Shown: one piece after another, positions 8,258 through 18,489 of the stretch | Layout: the number at the start of each line of letters is the position of its first letter | How positions within the stretch are numbered: position 1 is the first letter of the stretch | Assembly: GCF_000969605.1 (NCBI RefSeq) | Contig: NZ_JZUE01000007.1 | Coordinates: 216,637 to 280,636 of the forward strand | DNA: 64,000 nt | Origin: Aquincola tertiaricarbonis | GTDB lineage: Bacteria > Pseudomonadota > Gammaproteobacteria > Burkholderiales > Burkholderiaceae_C | Direction of reading: 5' to 3' | Notes under the pieces: model-generated | Database searches by the model: none | The model's input: only the letters and a program-made list of their open reading frames with translations | What the model was told of the DNA's origin: nothing | Position numbers and translations under genes: made by a program

Positions 8258-9001
8258 TCACCGGCCCGTCAGGGCGCCGCCGTTCACCGGGAAATCGACG
8301 CCCGTCATGAACGCCGCATCGTCCGACGCCAGCCAGTTGCACAGGCTGGCCACTTCCTGCGGGCGGCCCAGGCGGCGCACCGGCGTGGCGGCGGCCAGTT
8401 GCTGCAGCACGTCGGGCGGTGGCGTGCGGGCACCGGCGCCGGCGATGTGGCCGGGCGACACGGTGTTGACGGTGATGCCGTGCGGCGCCAGCTCCTGCGC
8501 CAGCGAACGGGTGAAGCCCTGCGCCGCGGCCTTGGCAGTGGCGTAGTTGACTTCCCGCACGCGGCCCTGGCCGCCGGTCAGCGATGCCATCAGCACGATG
8601 CGGCCGAAGCGCCGTTCCATCATGCCGTCCACCACCTGCTTGGTGACGTTGAACAGCGAATCGATGTTGCCGCGGATCACCGCCTGCCAGTCGCGGGTGT
8701 CCATGTCGCGGAAATGGCGCTCGCAGGAGCGGCCGGCGTTGTGGACCAGCACGTCGATGGGGCCCAGCTCCCGCTGCACCGCGCCGAAGGCGCGCGTGGT
8801 GCTGGCCCAGTCGGTCACGTCGCCCTCGGAGGCGATGAAATGGAAGCCCAGCGCCTTCTGCGCCGCCAGCCAGGCCGCGCGGCGCGGCGAATCGGGCGCG
8901 CAACCGGCCACCACGGTGTGGCCGCTGCGCGCCAAGGCCTGGCAGATGGCAGTGCCGACGCCACCCATCCCGCTGGTGACGTAGGCGATGCGCGAACTCA
9001 T
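8258..9001 (-). CDS. PhaB-like short-chain dehydrogenase/reductase (acetoacetyl-CoA reductase family)
   Basis: A 247-residue SDR with the catalytic residues of PhaB at the same positions as in the Cupriavidus enzyme: S140, Y153 and K157 (NYATAK). Many PhaB segments are kept (RIAYVTxGMGGVGTAIC, LGFHFIASEGDVTDW, SLFNVTKQV, ITVNTVSPGHIA). PhaB normally reduces acetoacetyl-CoA to 3-hydroxybutyryl-CoA with NADPH for polyhydroxybutyrate. Here the cofactor loop reads TSGMGGVG instead of TGGMGGIG, and the active-site stretch VLMASLTGG differs from NISSVNG, so this may be a diverged paralogue with another substrate. One possibility is malonate semialdehyde, proposed as a URC pathway intermediate (speculative). 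No phaC or phaA gene is nearby. Confidence 0.8.
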   Translation of the reverse strand: MSSRIAYVTSGMGGVGTAICQALARSGHTVVAGCAPDSPRRAAWLAAQKALGFHFIASEGDVTDWASTTRAFGAVQRELGPIDVLVHNAGRSCERHFRDMDTRDWQAVIRGNIDSLFNVTKQVVDGMMERRFGRIVLMASLTGGQGRVREVNYATAKAAAQGFTRSLAQELAPHGITVNTVSPGHIAGAGARTPPPDVLQQLAAATPVRRLGRPQEVASLCNWLASDDAAFMTGVDFPVNGGALTGR

Positions 9002-9113
9002 GGAAACGATCCTCTCTGGTGGCTGGACAAGGCGGATGGCGCGCCGCCTGATGGCTGCATCGGACGCCTGACCGCCGGCTGAAACACGGCAACCGCCGTG
9101 CACGCCGGGACGG

Positions 9114-9163
9114 TGCAGGTTTGCACGCTCGGCGCCCCTTCGGGCACTTTCGCTGCAGTGCAG
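9114..9163. promoter_or_regulatory. Candidate operators upstream of the PhaB-like gene
   Basis: Two inverted repeats lie 110-160 bases upstream of the reductase start: GTGCA-N4-TGCAC around 9114-9127 and CTGC-N3-GCAG at 9153-9163. The second has the form CTGC-N3-GCAG that I recall for the PHA regulator PhaR of Rhodobacter sphaeroides. A further hairpin (GGCCTGG/CCAGGCC, 9173-9198) lies between these and the URC4 stop and could end that transcript, although no T-run follows it. No clear -10/-35 pair was recognised. Confidence 0.35.
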
Positions 9164-9272
9164 CAATTGTGAGGCCTGGCGGGCGACCGTTCCAGGCCAG
9201 GGCCTCAAGTCACCCTGGCCCCGCGGCTGCGTGTTGACGCCAGGCCCGGGCCGCGGCAGCCGGTGCGCAGCC

Positions 9273-10509
9273 TCAGAACACCGTGCCGTCGCTGTCGATC
9301 TGCACCGGCGGGCCGCCGCCGGGACGCAGTTCCGCCGCGATCTGCCGGCCGGCCTGCCAGGTGCCGCCTTCCAGCACGCGGGCCAGCGGCATCTGCTGCG
9401 CGCTGGCGCCCAGCCGGGCCCGCACGCGTGGCGCCAGCTCGTCCAGCAGCACCACGGTGAGGGCACGCCATTCGATGGTCCAGGGCTCGCCGGGCGTGCG
9501 CGGCCGGTCGGCAAAGCCGGGATCGCGCGGCACGATGACACCGGCGTCCAGCAGCAGGCCGCCGTTGCGGTACTCGGGCAGGCCGGTGAGCGCGTCCAGC
9601 CCGGCCACCGGCACGCCCGCCCATTCGAAGGGCTCCAGCAGCGAGTAGCTGAGCCACTGGCTGAGCTTGTGGAACGGCACCCAGCCGGCACTGGGCCCGC
9701 TGCCGCCGGCCAGCGGATGCGCCCAGGCATCGCCCACCGGCAGCCCGGCAGCGCCAAAGCGCTGCCCACTGGGCCAGATGCCGCTGAAGGCGTCCAGCAG
9801 CGCCTTCAGGATGTCGGCGGCCTGCACCGTGCCGGCCGGTGCCAGCAGGTCGAACAGGCGGCCCGGCCGGCCATCGGCGCCAAAGGCCTCCGGCTGCGCG
9901 GCCAGGGCCTCGCCCAGCCGGCGCAGCAGGGCGGCACGGCCTTCCAGCCCCACCAGCGGATGGGTGTCGTCGGCGCGGAACACCTCGGCCAGCAATGCGG
10001 CATCCAGCTGCCGCAGCGCCTGCGCATCCACCCGCAGCGGCTCGGCCGGGTCGGACGAGAACCGGCCGGCCACGAAGGCGCGGAAGCTGGCCACGCCCAG
10101 GCCTTCGGAGCGGCTGTAGACCTGGCCGGGCGTGCCGTCGGCCAGCACCTCGGCATACGACCACTGCGGGCCAGCGCCGGCATCCAGCAGCACGCTCACC
10201 AGCGCCAGGTCGATGCGGGCACGCGCGACCTCGGCCGGGCTGCGGCCGGCCAGCAGCGCATCCATCTCGGCCTTGCGGTCCACGCCGCCGGCCTCGAAGT
10301 GGCGCCAGCGGCTGTGGTACGGAATGCCGCCCTGGGGGAAGCGGCTGCGGGTGAGGGCGGCCACGCGGTCGGCCACCGCGTCCAGACGGCCGAGGTCGAG
10401 CCGGAAGTGCGGCGAGCGCTCGGCCTGCACCGCATGGGTGATGTTGCGGCAGCGCTCGCGGATGGTGGCGGCCTGGCGCAGCAGCTGCACCGCGGCGTGG
10501 TCCTGCAGC

Positions 10510-10517
<8 letters not shown>
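9273..10517 (-). CDS. URC4/Urg3 family protein (DUF1688)
   Basis: A 414-residue cytosolic protein of the DUF1688 family, homologous to Urc4 of Lachancea kluyveri and Urg3 of fission yeast. Urc4 is needed for the URC pathway, which breaks uracil down through UMP to urea and a three-carbon acid; its exact reaction is not established to my knowledge. Family features include SRWRHFEAGGVDR, GAGPQWSY, SEGLGVASFRAF and PFHKLSQWLSYSLLEPFEWAG. The start overlaps the URC1 homologue by 8 bases, so the two are co-translated, as expected for partners in one pathway. Confidence 0.92.
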
Positions 10518-11772
<1,255 letters not shown>

Positions 11773-11850
11773 CTCAAGGTCTCCGGGGACACTGGAACTT
11801 GGAAGCTCGAAAACATCGTACGCGCCCTGGCAGCCAACGCCGGCGACGCA

Positions 11851-12804
11851 TCACCGTTCGCCCTTGCGATAGGGCTTCATCAGCGCCTGCGGATAGGCGG
11901 CACGCCGGGCCACCACCACCAGCGCGACGATGGCCATCGCATAGGGCAGCATCAGGTACAGCTGGTAAGGCAGATGGAAAGCGGCCTCGCCACCGCTGCC
12001 GTCGGCCTGCTGCAGGCGCAGCTGCAGGGCATCGAAGAACGCGAACAACAGCGCACCCAGCAACGCCTTGCCCGGCCGCCAGGAGGCAAACACCACCAGT
12101 GCGACGCATACCCAGCCGCGGCCGTTGACCATGTTGAAGTAGAAGGCGTCGAACGCCGCCAGCGTGAGGAAGGCGCCGGCCACGCCCATCAGCGCCGAGC
12201 CCGCCACCACTGCGGCGATGCGCAGCCGCGCCACCGACAGGCCCTGGCCTTCGGCCGCGGACGGGTTCTCGCCCACCATGCGCAGCGCCAGGCCCAGCGG
12301 CGTGCGCAGCAGCAACCAGCCCACCGCCGGCACCAGCAGCAGCGCCAGCAGCGTGAGCGGCGTCTGCTCGGACAGCACCGGCACCGGCAGCCAGCTCATC
12401 GGCTGGAAAGGCGTGATGGTGGGCGGGCTCTCCACCTTCGGGAAGCTCACGCGGTAGGCATAGCTGGCCAGGCTGGTGGCCAGCAGCGTGATGCCCAGGC
12501 CGGACACATGCTGCGACAGCGCCAGCTTCACCGTCAGCCAGCCGTGCAGCAGGCCGAAGGCCATGCCCACCACCGCCGCCGCCAGCACGCCGCCCCACAG
12601 CGGCGCACCCTGGTACACGGCCAGCCAGCCGCCGAAGGCACCCGCCACCATGATGCCTTCGATGCCCAGGTTCAGCACGCCCGCGCGCTCGCACAGCAGC
12701 ACGCCCAGCGTGCCCAGCACCAGCGGCGTGGCGATGCGCAGCACGGCCACCCAGAAGGGTGCGGAGGCAAGCAGGTCGGCGATCTGGCCCGGCAGGGTCG
12801 GCAT
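11851..12804 (-). CDS. Nucleoside-type ABC permease (BMP family, YufQ/NupQ-like)
   Basis: Inner-membrane permease of 317 residues with eight to ten hydrophobic segments. It carries the family motifs LCERAGVLNLGIEGIMVAGAFGG near residue 38 and LRMVGENPSAAEGQGLSVARLR near 185. In BMP-type importers two different permeases pair with one double ATPase; the partner lies 3 kb upstream (15786-16886), beyond a plus-strand cassette. The next genes downstream are the URC1 and URC4 homologues, suggesting a uracil, uridine or other nucleoside substrate. Confidence 0.92.
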   Translation of the reverse strand: MPTLPGQIADLLASAPFWVAVLRIATPLVLGTLGVLLCERAGVLNLGIEGIMVAGAFGGWLAVYQGAPLWGGVLAAAVVGMAFGLLHGWLTVKLALSQHVSGLGITLLATSLASYAYRVSFPKVESPPTITPFQPMSWLPVPVLSEQTPLTLLALLLVPAVGWLLLRTPLGLALRMVGENPSAAEGQGLSVARLRIAAVVAGSALMGVAGAFLTLAAFDAFYFNMVNGRGWVCVALVVFASWRPGKALLGALLFAFFDALQLRLQQADGSGGEAAFHLPYQLYLMLPYAMAIVALVVVARRAAYPQALMKPYRKGER

Positions 12805-12917
12805 CAGCGGAGGGTACGGCAGGGTGGCACTGCGGCGGCCGTGAAGGCCGTCAGGTCGCGTTCGAGCATAACGAAGCCCGATTCAAGTTCCGGGCCAAGG
12901 GCGCCGAAAGCCAGCCG

Positions 12918-13715
12918 ATGAGCAGTACGGTCGGGTGGTTGTCGAGAAGGTGGTGCCTGGCCTGGTGGGCCGCGGCGGCCGCCTGCATGGGGCAGGCTTC
13001 GGCCCAGGCGGCACCGCCCACGCCGCCGCCGCTGCGCATCGTCACCGAGGAATTCCCGCCCTACAACCTGACGGAGAACGGCCGCGTCACCGGCTTCAGC
13101 ACCGAGGTGGTGGAAGCCGTGCTGCAGGAGATCGGACTGCAGGCGCCCATCCAGTCGATGCCCTGGGCCCGGGCCTACGACACCGCCCGCAACGAAGAGA
13201 ACGTGCTGATCTACTCGATCACCCGCACCGCGCAGCGCGAGGCGCTGTTCAAGTGGGTGGGCGTGGTGGCGCCTTCGGACTGGTACCTGTTCGCGCTGCA
13301 GGGCACGCCACAGGCTGCCGGCGTTCAGAGCCTGGACGACGCCCGCAGGTACCAGGTGGCCACGGTCAACGAGGACGCCGGCGAGCAGTACCTGGCCGCC
13401 AAGGGCTTCGCGCTGGGGCGCAACCTGCAGTCCAGCAACAAGTACGAGTTCAACTACGAGAAGCTGCGCCGCGGCCGCGTGGACCTGTGGATCGCCAACG
13501 ACCTGGTGGCCCACCACCTGGCACGCCAGGCCGGCGACGACCCTGCGCGGGTGCTGGTGCGCGTGCTGGCGCTGCCCGACCTGGGCGGCACCGACGGCCT
13601 GTACATGGCCTTCGGCAGCAAGACCTCCGACGCCATGGTGGAACGCTTCCGCAAGGGCCTGGCGGCAGTGCGCAAGAACGGGCGCTACGAAGCGCTGAAG
13701 AAGAAGTGGCTGTGA
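12918..13715 (+). CDS. Family-3 periplasmic solute-binding protein
   Basis: Secreted 265-residue SBP_bac_3 protein. The signal peptide covers about residues 1-32 (WCLAWWAAAAACMGQASAQA), then RIVTEEFPPYNLTENGRVTGFSTEVVEAVL, the classic start of amino-acid-type binding folds. The ATG at 12918 precedes the signal peptide directly; an upstream in-frame start at 12759 would antisense the permease. It overlaps the diguanylate cyclase gene (GTGA). With no permease in the cassette it is more likely a ligand sensor for the cyclase than a transporter subunit (inference). Confidence 0.88.
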   Translation: MSSTVGWLSRRWCLAWWAAAAACMGQASAQAAPPTPPPLRIVTEEFPPYNLTENGRVTGFSTEVVEAVLQEIGLQAPIQSMPWARAYDTARNEENVLIYSITRTAQREALFKWVGVVAPSDWYLFALQGTPQAAGVQSLDDARRYQVATVNEDAGEQYLAAKGFALGRNLQSSNKYEFNYEKLRRGRVDLWIANDLVAHHLARQAGDDPARVLVRVLALPDLGGTDGLYMAFGSKTSDAMVERFRKGLAAVRKNGRYEALKKKWL

Positions 13716-15028
13716 GCGGCGCCGCCCGCTACTCCCCCCTGGCCACCCGGCTGGTGATGGCCACGCTGGGCTTCAGCATCGTGTTCACGCTGCTGACGGT
13801 GATGGTGCGCACCGGCTCCGCCTGGCGCGACCAGCGGCAGGCGATGACGGCCGAGCTGCAGCAGCTGGAGCAGGTGTTCCAGAACACGCTGTCCAAGGCC
13901 ATCTGGGAGATGGACCGCGACGCGCTGGAGGCGCACCTGTCCAGCGCGGCCAAGGTGGGTTCGGTGGGCCGGGTGTCGCTGCAGATCGGCCAGGCACAGC
14001 GCGCGGGCGACCGGCTGGAGCGCCAGCGCGACGGCTGGGCACCGTCCCGCCTGGTGCCCTCGCTGGAGCAGGACCTGGCCTACGAGCCCTACGCCGGTGC
14101 CCGCGAAACGGTCGGCCGCATCCGCCTGGACGGCGACGAGCGCGTGCTGTGGAGCCGGCTGGGCGACGAGGTGGGCGGGATCGTGCTCACCCAGGTGATC
14201 CAGACCCTGCTGCTGGTCACGCTGGTGATGTGGCTGTTCAACCGCTCGGTCACCGTGCATGTGCAGCACATCGCACGCCACCTGGCGCAGTTGTCGCCCG
14301 AGAACCTGGCGCGCCGGCTGGAGCTGCTGCGCAAGAGCCGGCGGCACGACGAACTCACGCTGCTGGCCGCCGGCGTCAACCAGCTGCAGGGCAGCCTGTC
14401 GGAGTACCTGGCGCGCCAGCGCGAGGACGAGCGCGAGCTGGCCGCGCACCGCGACCGGCTGGCCGAACTGGTGCAGCAGCGCACCGAGGCGTTGCAGGCT
14501 GCCAATGCCAAGCTGGAGGCGCTGTCGCGCTGCGACCCGCTGACCGGCCTGCCCAACCGGCGCCACTTCGACGAAGCCAAGGAAGCCGAATTCCGCCGTG
14601 CCCAGCGCACCGGCCAGCCGCTGTCGCTGCTGCTGTGCGACATCGACTTCTTCAAGCGCTACAACGACACCTACGGCCACGCCGGCGGCGACGCATGCCT
14701 GGGCCGCGTGGCGCAGGCGCTGCAGGCCTGCTTCGGCCGCGCCGGCGAACTGGCTGCGCGCATCGGCGGCGAGGAATTCGCCGTGCTGCTGCCCGGCATG
14801 GACGCCGAGGCCGCCCGCGAAGCGGCCGAGCGCCTGCGCCAGGCCGTGGCCGCGCTGGCGATCGACCACAGCGGCTCGGAGGTGGCGCCGCACGTCACCC
14901 TGAGCATCGGCGTGGCGGCCTACCGCGCCGAGTCGATGGACCGCTTCGACATCCTGTTCCACCATGCCGACCAGGCCCTGTACGGGGCCAAGCGGCAGGG
15001 CCGCGACCGCGTGGCCTGTCCCGCCTGA
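13712..15028 (+). CDS. Membrane-bound diguanylate cyclase (GGDEF)
   Basis: Makes cyclic di-GMP from GTP. The 438-residue protein has a membrane helix near residues 12-30, a periplasmic region of about 120 residues, a second helix near 150-172 (VIQTLLLVTLVMWLF), a HAMP-like linker, a coiled coil, and a GGDEF domain from about 275 with the active site GGEEF at 352-356 (A/I-RIGGEEF). CDPLTGLPNRR and CDIDFFKRYNDTYGH are intact, so it is probably active. The GTG start overlaps the preceding stop as GTGA. The flanking binding-protein genes on both sides suggest control by a periplasmic ligand. Confidence 0.93.
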   Translation: MSGAARYSPLATRLVMATLGFSIVFTLLTVMVRTGSAWRDQRQAMTAELQQLEQVFQNTLSKAIWEMDRDALEAHLSSAAKVGSVGRVSLQIGQAQRAGDRLERQRDGWAPSRLVPSLEQDLAYEPYAGARETVGRIRLDGDERVLWSRLGDEVGGIVLTQVIQTLLLVTLVMWLFNRSVTVHVQHIARHLAQLSPENLARRLELLRKSRRHDELTLLAAGVNQLQGSLSEYLARQREDERELAAHRDRLAELVQQRTEALQAANAKLEALSRCDPLTGLPNRRHFDEAKEAEFRRAQRTGQPLSLLLCDIDFFKRYNDTYGHAGGDACLGRVAQALQACFGRAGELAARIGGEEFAVLLPGMDAEAAREAAERLRQAVAALAIDHSGSEVAPHVTLSIGVAAYRAESMDRFDILFHHADQALYGAKRQGRDRVACPA

Positions 15029-15040
15029 AGGAGCCTTGCC

Positions 15041-15796
15041 ATGTGCTTCATCCCACGCCTGAGGCGGTTGCTGGCCGCCGGCACGGCCGCCTGCGCCCTG
15101 CTGGCCGCCCCGGCCGTCGCCGCCGCGCAGACCATCCAGGTGGTGACCGAGGCCACGCCCTGGACCTACCTGGAAGGCGGCCGCGTGGCCGGCCCGGCCA
15201 CCGAGATCGTGACCACGGCGCTGCAGCGAGCCGGGCTGACGGACACCAGCATCAACCTCTACCCCTGGGCGCGGGCCTACGACCTGGCGCTGAAGGAACC
15301 GCACACGCTGATCTTCCTGATCGCCCGCACGCCCGCGCGCGAGGCGCAGTTCAAGTGGGTGGGCGAGTTCATGAAGATCGACTACCACTTCTACCGCCTG
15401 AAGACACAGGCCGACGTGGTGGTGGGTCGGCTGGACGATGCGCGCCGCTACACCGTGGGCGTGACGCGCGACGACCTGCGCCACCAGTACCTGCAGCAGC
15501 GCGGCTTCAGCAAGCTGGTGGTCTCGGCGCACAACATGGACAACTTCCGCAAGCTGATCGCGGGGCAGGTGCAGCTGATGCCGATGCCCGAGGACGATGC
15601 CCTGGCCTTGTGCCGCGAGGCCCGCTTCGATTGCGCCGGCCTGGAGAAGGTGCACACGCTGGCCGACATGAGCACCGGCATCCATGCCGCCTACAGCCTG
15701 GCCACGCCCGACGCGGTGGTGGACCGCACCCGCCAGGCCTTCGACAAGCTGCGCGCCGACGGCACCGTGCGCCGGCTGATGACGCTCAGGCGCTGA
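15041..15796 (+). CDS. Second family-3 periplasmic solute-binding protein
   Basis: Secreted 251-residue protein with a signal peptide ending near AAAQ (about residue 30), then IQVVTEATPWTYLEGGRVAGPATEIVTTAL. It is related to the first binding protein of the cassette: both have the PWARAYD segment, REA-x-FKWVG, and LDDARRYxV followed by a D-x-x-xQYL-type stretch. It may be a diverged duplicate. It starts 12 bases after the diguanylate cyclase. Its stop overlaps that of the convergent permease gene by 11 bases, so no terminator separates them. Confidence 0.87.
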   Translation: MCFIPRLRRLLAAGTAACALLAAPAVAAAQTIQVVTEATPWTYLEGGRVAGPATEIVTTALQRAGLTDTSINLYPWARAYDLALKEPHTLIFLIARTPAREAQFKWVGEFMKIDYHFYRLKTQADVVVGRLDDARRYTVGVTRDDLRHQYLQQRGFSKLVVSAHNMDNFRKLIAGQVQLMPMPEDDALALCREARFDCAGLEKVHTLADMSTGIHAAYSLATPDAVVDRTRQAFDKLRADGTVRRLMTLRR

Positions 15797-16886
15797 GCAC
15801 CCGCGGCACGCGGCGCAGCCGGTAGTGCGCCAGCAGGCCGGCCACCAGGATGGCGATCAGGCTCACCGCCACGATCACGTCGGCGATGTAGGTGGGCACG
15901 CCCACGCTGCGGCTCATGCTGTCGGCGCCCACCAGCATGCCGGCCACGAACACCGCCGCCACCACCACGCCCAGCGGATTCAGGCCGGCCAGCATTGCGA
16001 TGACGATGCCGCTGTAGCCATAGCCGGGCGACATGTCCAGCGTGACGTAGCTGGTGCGGCCGGCCACCTCCACCGCGCCGGCCAGGCCGGCCAGCGCGCC
16101 CGACAGCAACGCCACCTTCACCGTCACCCAGCCCGCCGGCATGCCGGCAAAGGCGGCGGCGCGCGGGTTGGCGCCCACGGCGCGGATCTCCAAGCCGGTG
16201 GTGGTGCTGCGCAGCAGCACGGCCAGCGCCGCCGCCAGGCCCAGCGCCGCCAGCAGCCCGGTGTGCACGCGGCTGCGTTCGATCAGCTTGCCGAGCTGCA
16301 GGCTGTCCTGCAGGGCCACGCTCTGCGGCCAGCCCATCGCGGTGGGGTCCTTCATGGGCCCGTCCAGCATCAGGGAGACGAACAGCAGCACGATGAAGTT
16401 GAGCAGCAGCGTGGTCACCACCTCATCCACGCCCAGCCGCGCCTTCATCAGCGCCGGGCCCAGCAGCAGCAGCGCACCGGCCAGCATGGCCGCGGCGATC
16501 ATGGCCGGGAACAGCAGCCAGGTGGCGGCCTCGAAGCCGGTGCCGTCGTGCAGGCCGCCCACCGCCACTGCGGCCAGCGCGCCGGCATACAGCTGACCTT
16601 CGGCGCCGATGTTGAACAGCCGCGCCCGGAAGGCCACCGCCGCGGCCAGGCCGGTGAAGACGAGCGGGGTGGCGCGGGTCAGCGTCTCGGTGATCGCGAA
16701 GCGGGAGCCGAAGGCGCCTTCGATCAGCAGCGCATAGGCGCGGCCCACCGGCGCGCCGGCCCACGCCACCAGCAGCGAGGCCACCGCCAGCGTGAAGGCC
16801 ACCGCCAGGAAGGGCGCGGCCAGTTGCCAGCCGCGGGACACGTCGGCCCGGCGCTCGAAGCGGAAGGGCAGCACCTGTCTAGACAT
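15786..16886 (-). CDS. Nucleoside-type ABC permease (BMP family, YufP/NupP-like)
   Basis: Inner-membrane permease of 366 residues with a cytosolic start, a first helix near 22-45 and about eight more. Family segments are RATPLVFTGLAAAVAFRARLFNIGAEGQLYAGAL and GLEIRAVGANPRAAAFAGM. It overlaps the ATPase gene by 8 bases. The second permease of the importer is not next to it but lies beyond the plus-strand diguanylate cyclase cassette, which breaks what is usually a continuous operon. Confidence 0.93.
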   Translation of the reverse strand: MSRQVLPFRFERRADVSRGWQLAAPFLAVAFTLAVASLLVAWAGAPVGRAYALLIEGAFGSRFAITETLTRATPLVFTGLAAAVAFRARLFNIGAEGQLYAGALAAVAVGGLHDGTGFEAATWLLFPAMIAAAMLAGALLLLGPALMKARLGVDEVVTTLLLNFIVLLFVSLMLDGPMKDPTAMGWPQSVALQDSLQLGKLIERSRVHTGLLAALGLAAALAVLLRSTTTGLEIRAVGANPRAAAFAGMPAGWVTVKVALLSGALAGLAGAVEVAGRTSYVTLDMSPGYGYSGIVIAMLAGLNPLGVVVAAVFVAGMLVGADSMSRSVGVPTYIADVIVAVSLIAILVAGLLAHYRLRRVPRVLSA

Positions 16887-18489
16887 GCGCTGCCTCCGGC
16901 TGCTGGCCGGCCATCGCCAGGCCGATGCGCTGCAGGCTCCAGTCGGCCACCGGCAGCGCCTCGGTCAGCCGGCCGTGGTGCATCACCGCGATGCGGTCGG
17001 CCAGCGCGAAGACCTCGTCCAGGTCTTCGCTGATCACCAGCACCGCGGCGCCGCGGGCGCAGGCGTCGAGCAGTTGCTGGTGCACGTAGGCCACCGCGCC
17101 GATGTCCAGGCCCCAGGTGGGCTGGTTGACGATGATGAAGGGCGGCACCGCATCGCCGTTGGCGGCCAGCGCGCGGCCGAGGATGAGCTTCTGCATGTTG
17201 CCGCCCGACAGCCGGCGGGTCACCGTGTCGAGCCCGCCGCCTTCGGTGCCGCGCACGTCGAAGCGCTGCACCAGCGCCTGCGCATGGGCCCGCATGCGGC
17301 CGCGCCGCAGCCAGCCGGCGCGCGAGAAGGCCGGCTGCGCATACCGGTCGAGCACCGCGTTCTCCCACAGCGGCAGGTCGCCCACCACGCCGGCCGCATG
17401 GCGGTCCTCCGGCACGCGGGCGATGCCGGCATCCACATAGGCCCGCGGCCGGGCCGGCAGCGCGTGGCCGCCGATGGCCAGCGTGCCGGCCGAGAGCCTG
17501 TGCAGCCCGCACAGCAGGTCGGCCAGCGCCTGCTGGCCGTTGCCGGACACGCCGGCGATGGCCACCAGCTCGCCGGCATGCACCGTGAGGTCGATGCCGT
17601 CCAGCAGCCGGCGGCCATGCGGGCCTTCCACGCAGGCACCCTGCAGCACGCACACCGGCGCACCGCGCTGCCGCGGCTGGCGCGTGGCCGGTGCGACGCG
17701 GCGGCCCACCATCAGCTCGGCCAGGGCCGCCTTGGTCAGCGGCGGCTCGCCGCTGCCGGCCACCGGCCGGGTGGGCAGCATGGCCACCAGGCGGCCGGCG
17801 CGCAGCACCGCCACGCGGTCGGACACCCGCAGCACCTCGTCCAGCTTGTGGCTGATGAAGATCACCGAGAGGCCCTCGGCCACCAGCTGCTGCAGCGTGG
17901 CGAAGAGGGATTCGCTTTCCTGCGGCGTGAGCACCGCGGTGGGCTCGTCCAGGATCAGCACCCGTGCGCCGCGTCGGCGGCCGAAGGGCACCAGGGCCTT
18001 CAGGATCTCCACCCGCTGGCGTTCGCCCACCGAGAGCTGGCCGACGCGGGCCTCGGGGTCCACGCCCAGGCCGAAGCGCCGCGCGGTATCCACCAGCGCC
18101 TTCCGCGCGGCGGCGCGGCGCGAGAAAGGCCACCACAGCGGCTCGGTGCCCAGCATCACGTTGTCCAGCACGCTCAGGTTGTCGGCCAGCGTGAAGTGCT
18201 GGTGCACCATGCCGATGCCGGCGGCCAGCGCGGCGCGGGTGTCGCCCGGCGGCAGCGGCCGGCCGAAGGCTTCCACCGTGCCGGTGTCGGCGGTGTAGTG
18301 GCCGAACAGGATGGACACCAGCGTGCTCTTGCCGGCGCCGTTCTCGCCCAGCAGCGCCAGCACCTCGCCACGCTGCAGCGTGAGCGAGATGTCCTCGTTG
18401 GCCACCAGCGCGCCGAAGCGCTTGCCGATGCCCCTGAGCTGCAGCACCGGCGCCGCGGCCGGTGCGGCCGGTACTGCCGCCGCCGTCAC
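16879..18489 (-). CDS. Double ABC ATPase of a nucleoside-type importer (YufO/NupO-like)
   Basis: A 536-residue protein with two ABC domains. The first has Walker A GENGAGKS at 48-55, signature LSVGERQR and Walker B VLILDEPTAVLTP. The second has a degenerate Walker A (GVSGNGQQAL), signature LSGGNMQKL and Walker B with NQPTWGLD, as is normal for RbsA/YufO-type ATPases where one site is non-canonical. The GTG at 18489 overlaps the binding protein stop (GTGA) and removes 79 spurious upstream residues of the longer open frame. It powers the two permeases and the BMP binding protein around it. Confidence 0.92.
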   Translation of the reverse strand: MTAAAVPAAPAAAPVLQLRGIGKRFGALVANEDISLTLQRGEVLALLGENGAGKSTLVSILFGHYTADTGTVEAFGRPLPPGDTRAALAAGIGMVHQHFTLADNLSVLDNVMLGTEPLWWPFSRRAAARKALVDTARRFGLGVDPEARVGQLSVGERQRVEILKALVPFGRRRGARVLILDEPTAVLTPQESESLFATLQQLVAEGLSVIFISHKLDEVLRVSDRVAVLRAGRLVAMLPTRPVAGSGEPPLTKAALAELMVGRRVAPATRQPRQRGAPVCVLQGACVEGPHGRRLLDGIDLTVHAGELVAIAGVSGNGQQALADLLCGLHRLSAGTLAIGGHALPARPRAYVDAGIARVPEDRHAAGVVGDLPLWENAVLDRYAQPAFSRAGWLRRGRMRAHAQALVQRFDVRGTEGGGLDTVTRRLSGGNMQKLILGRALAANGDAVPPFIIVNQPTWGLDIGAVAYVHQQLLDACARGAAVLVISEDLDEVFALADRIAVMHHGRLTEALPVADWSLQRIGLAMAGQQPEAAHV

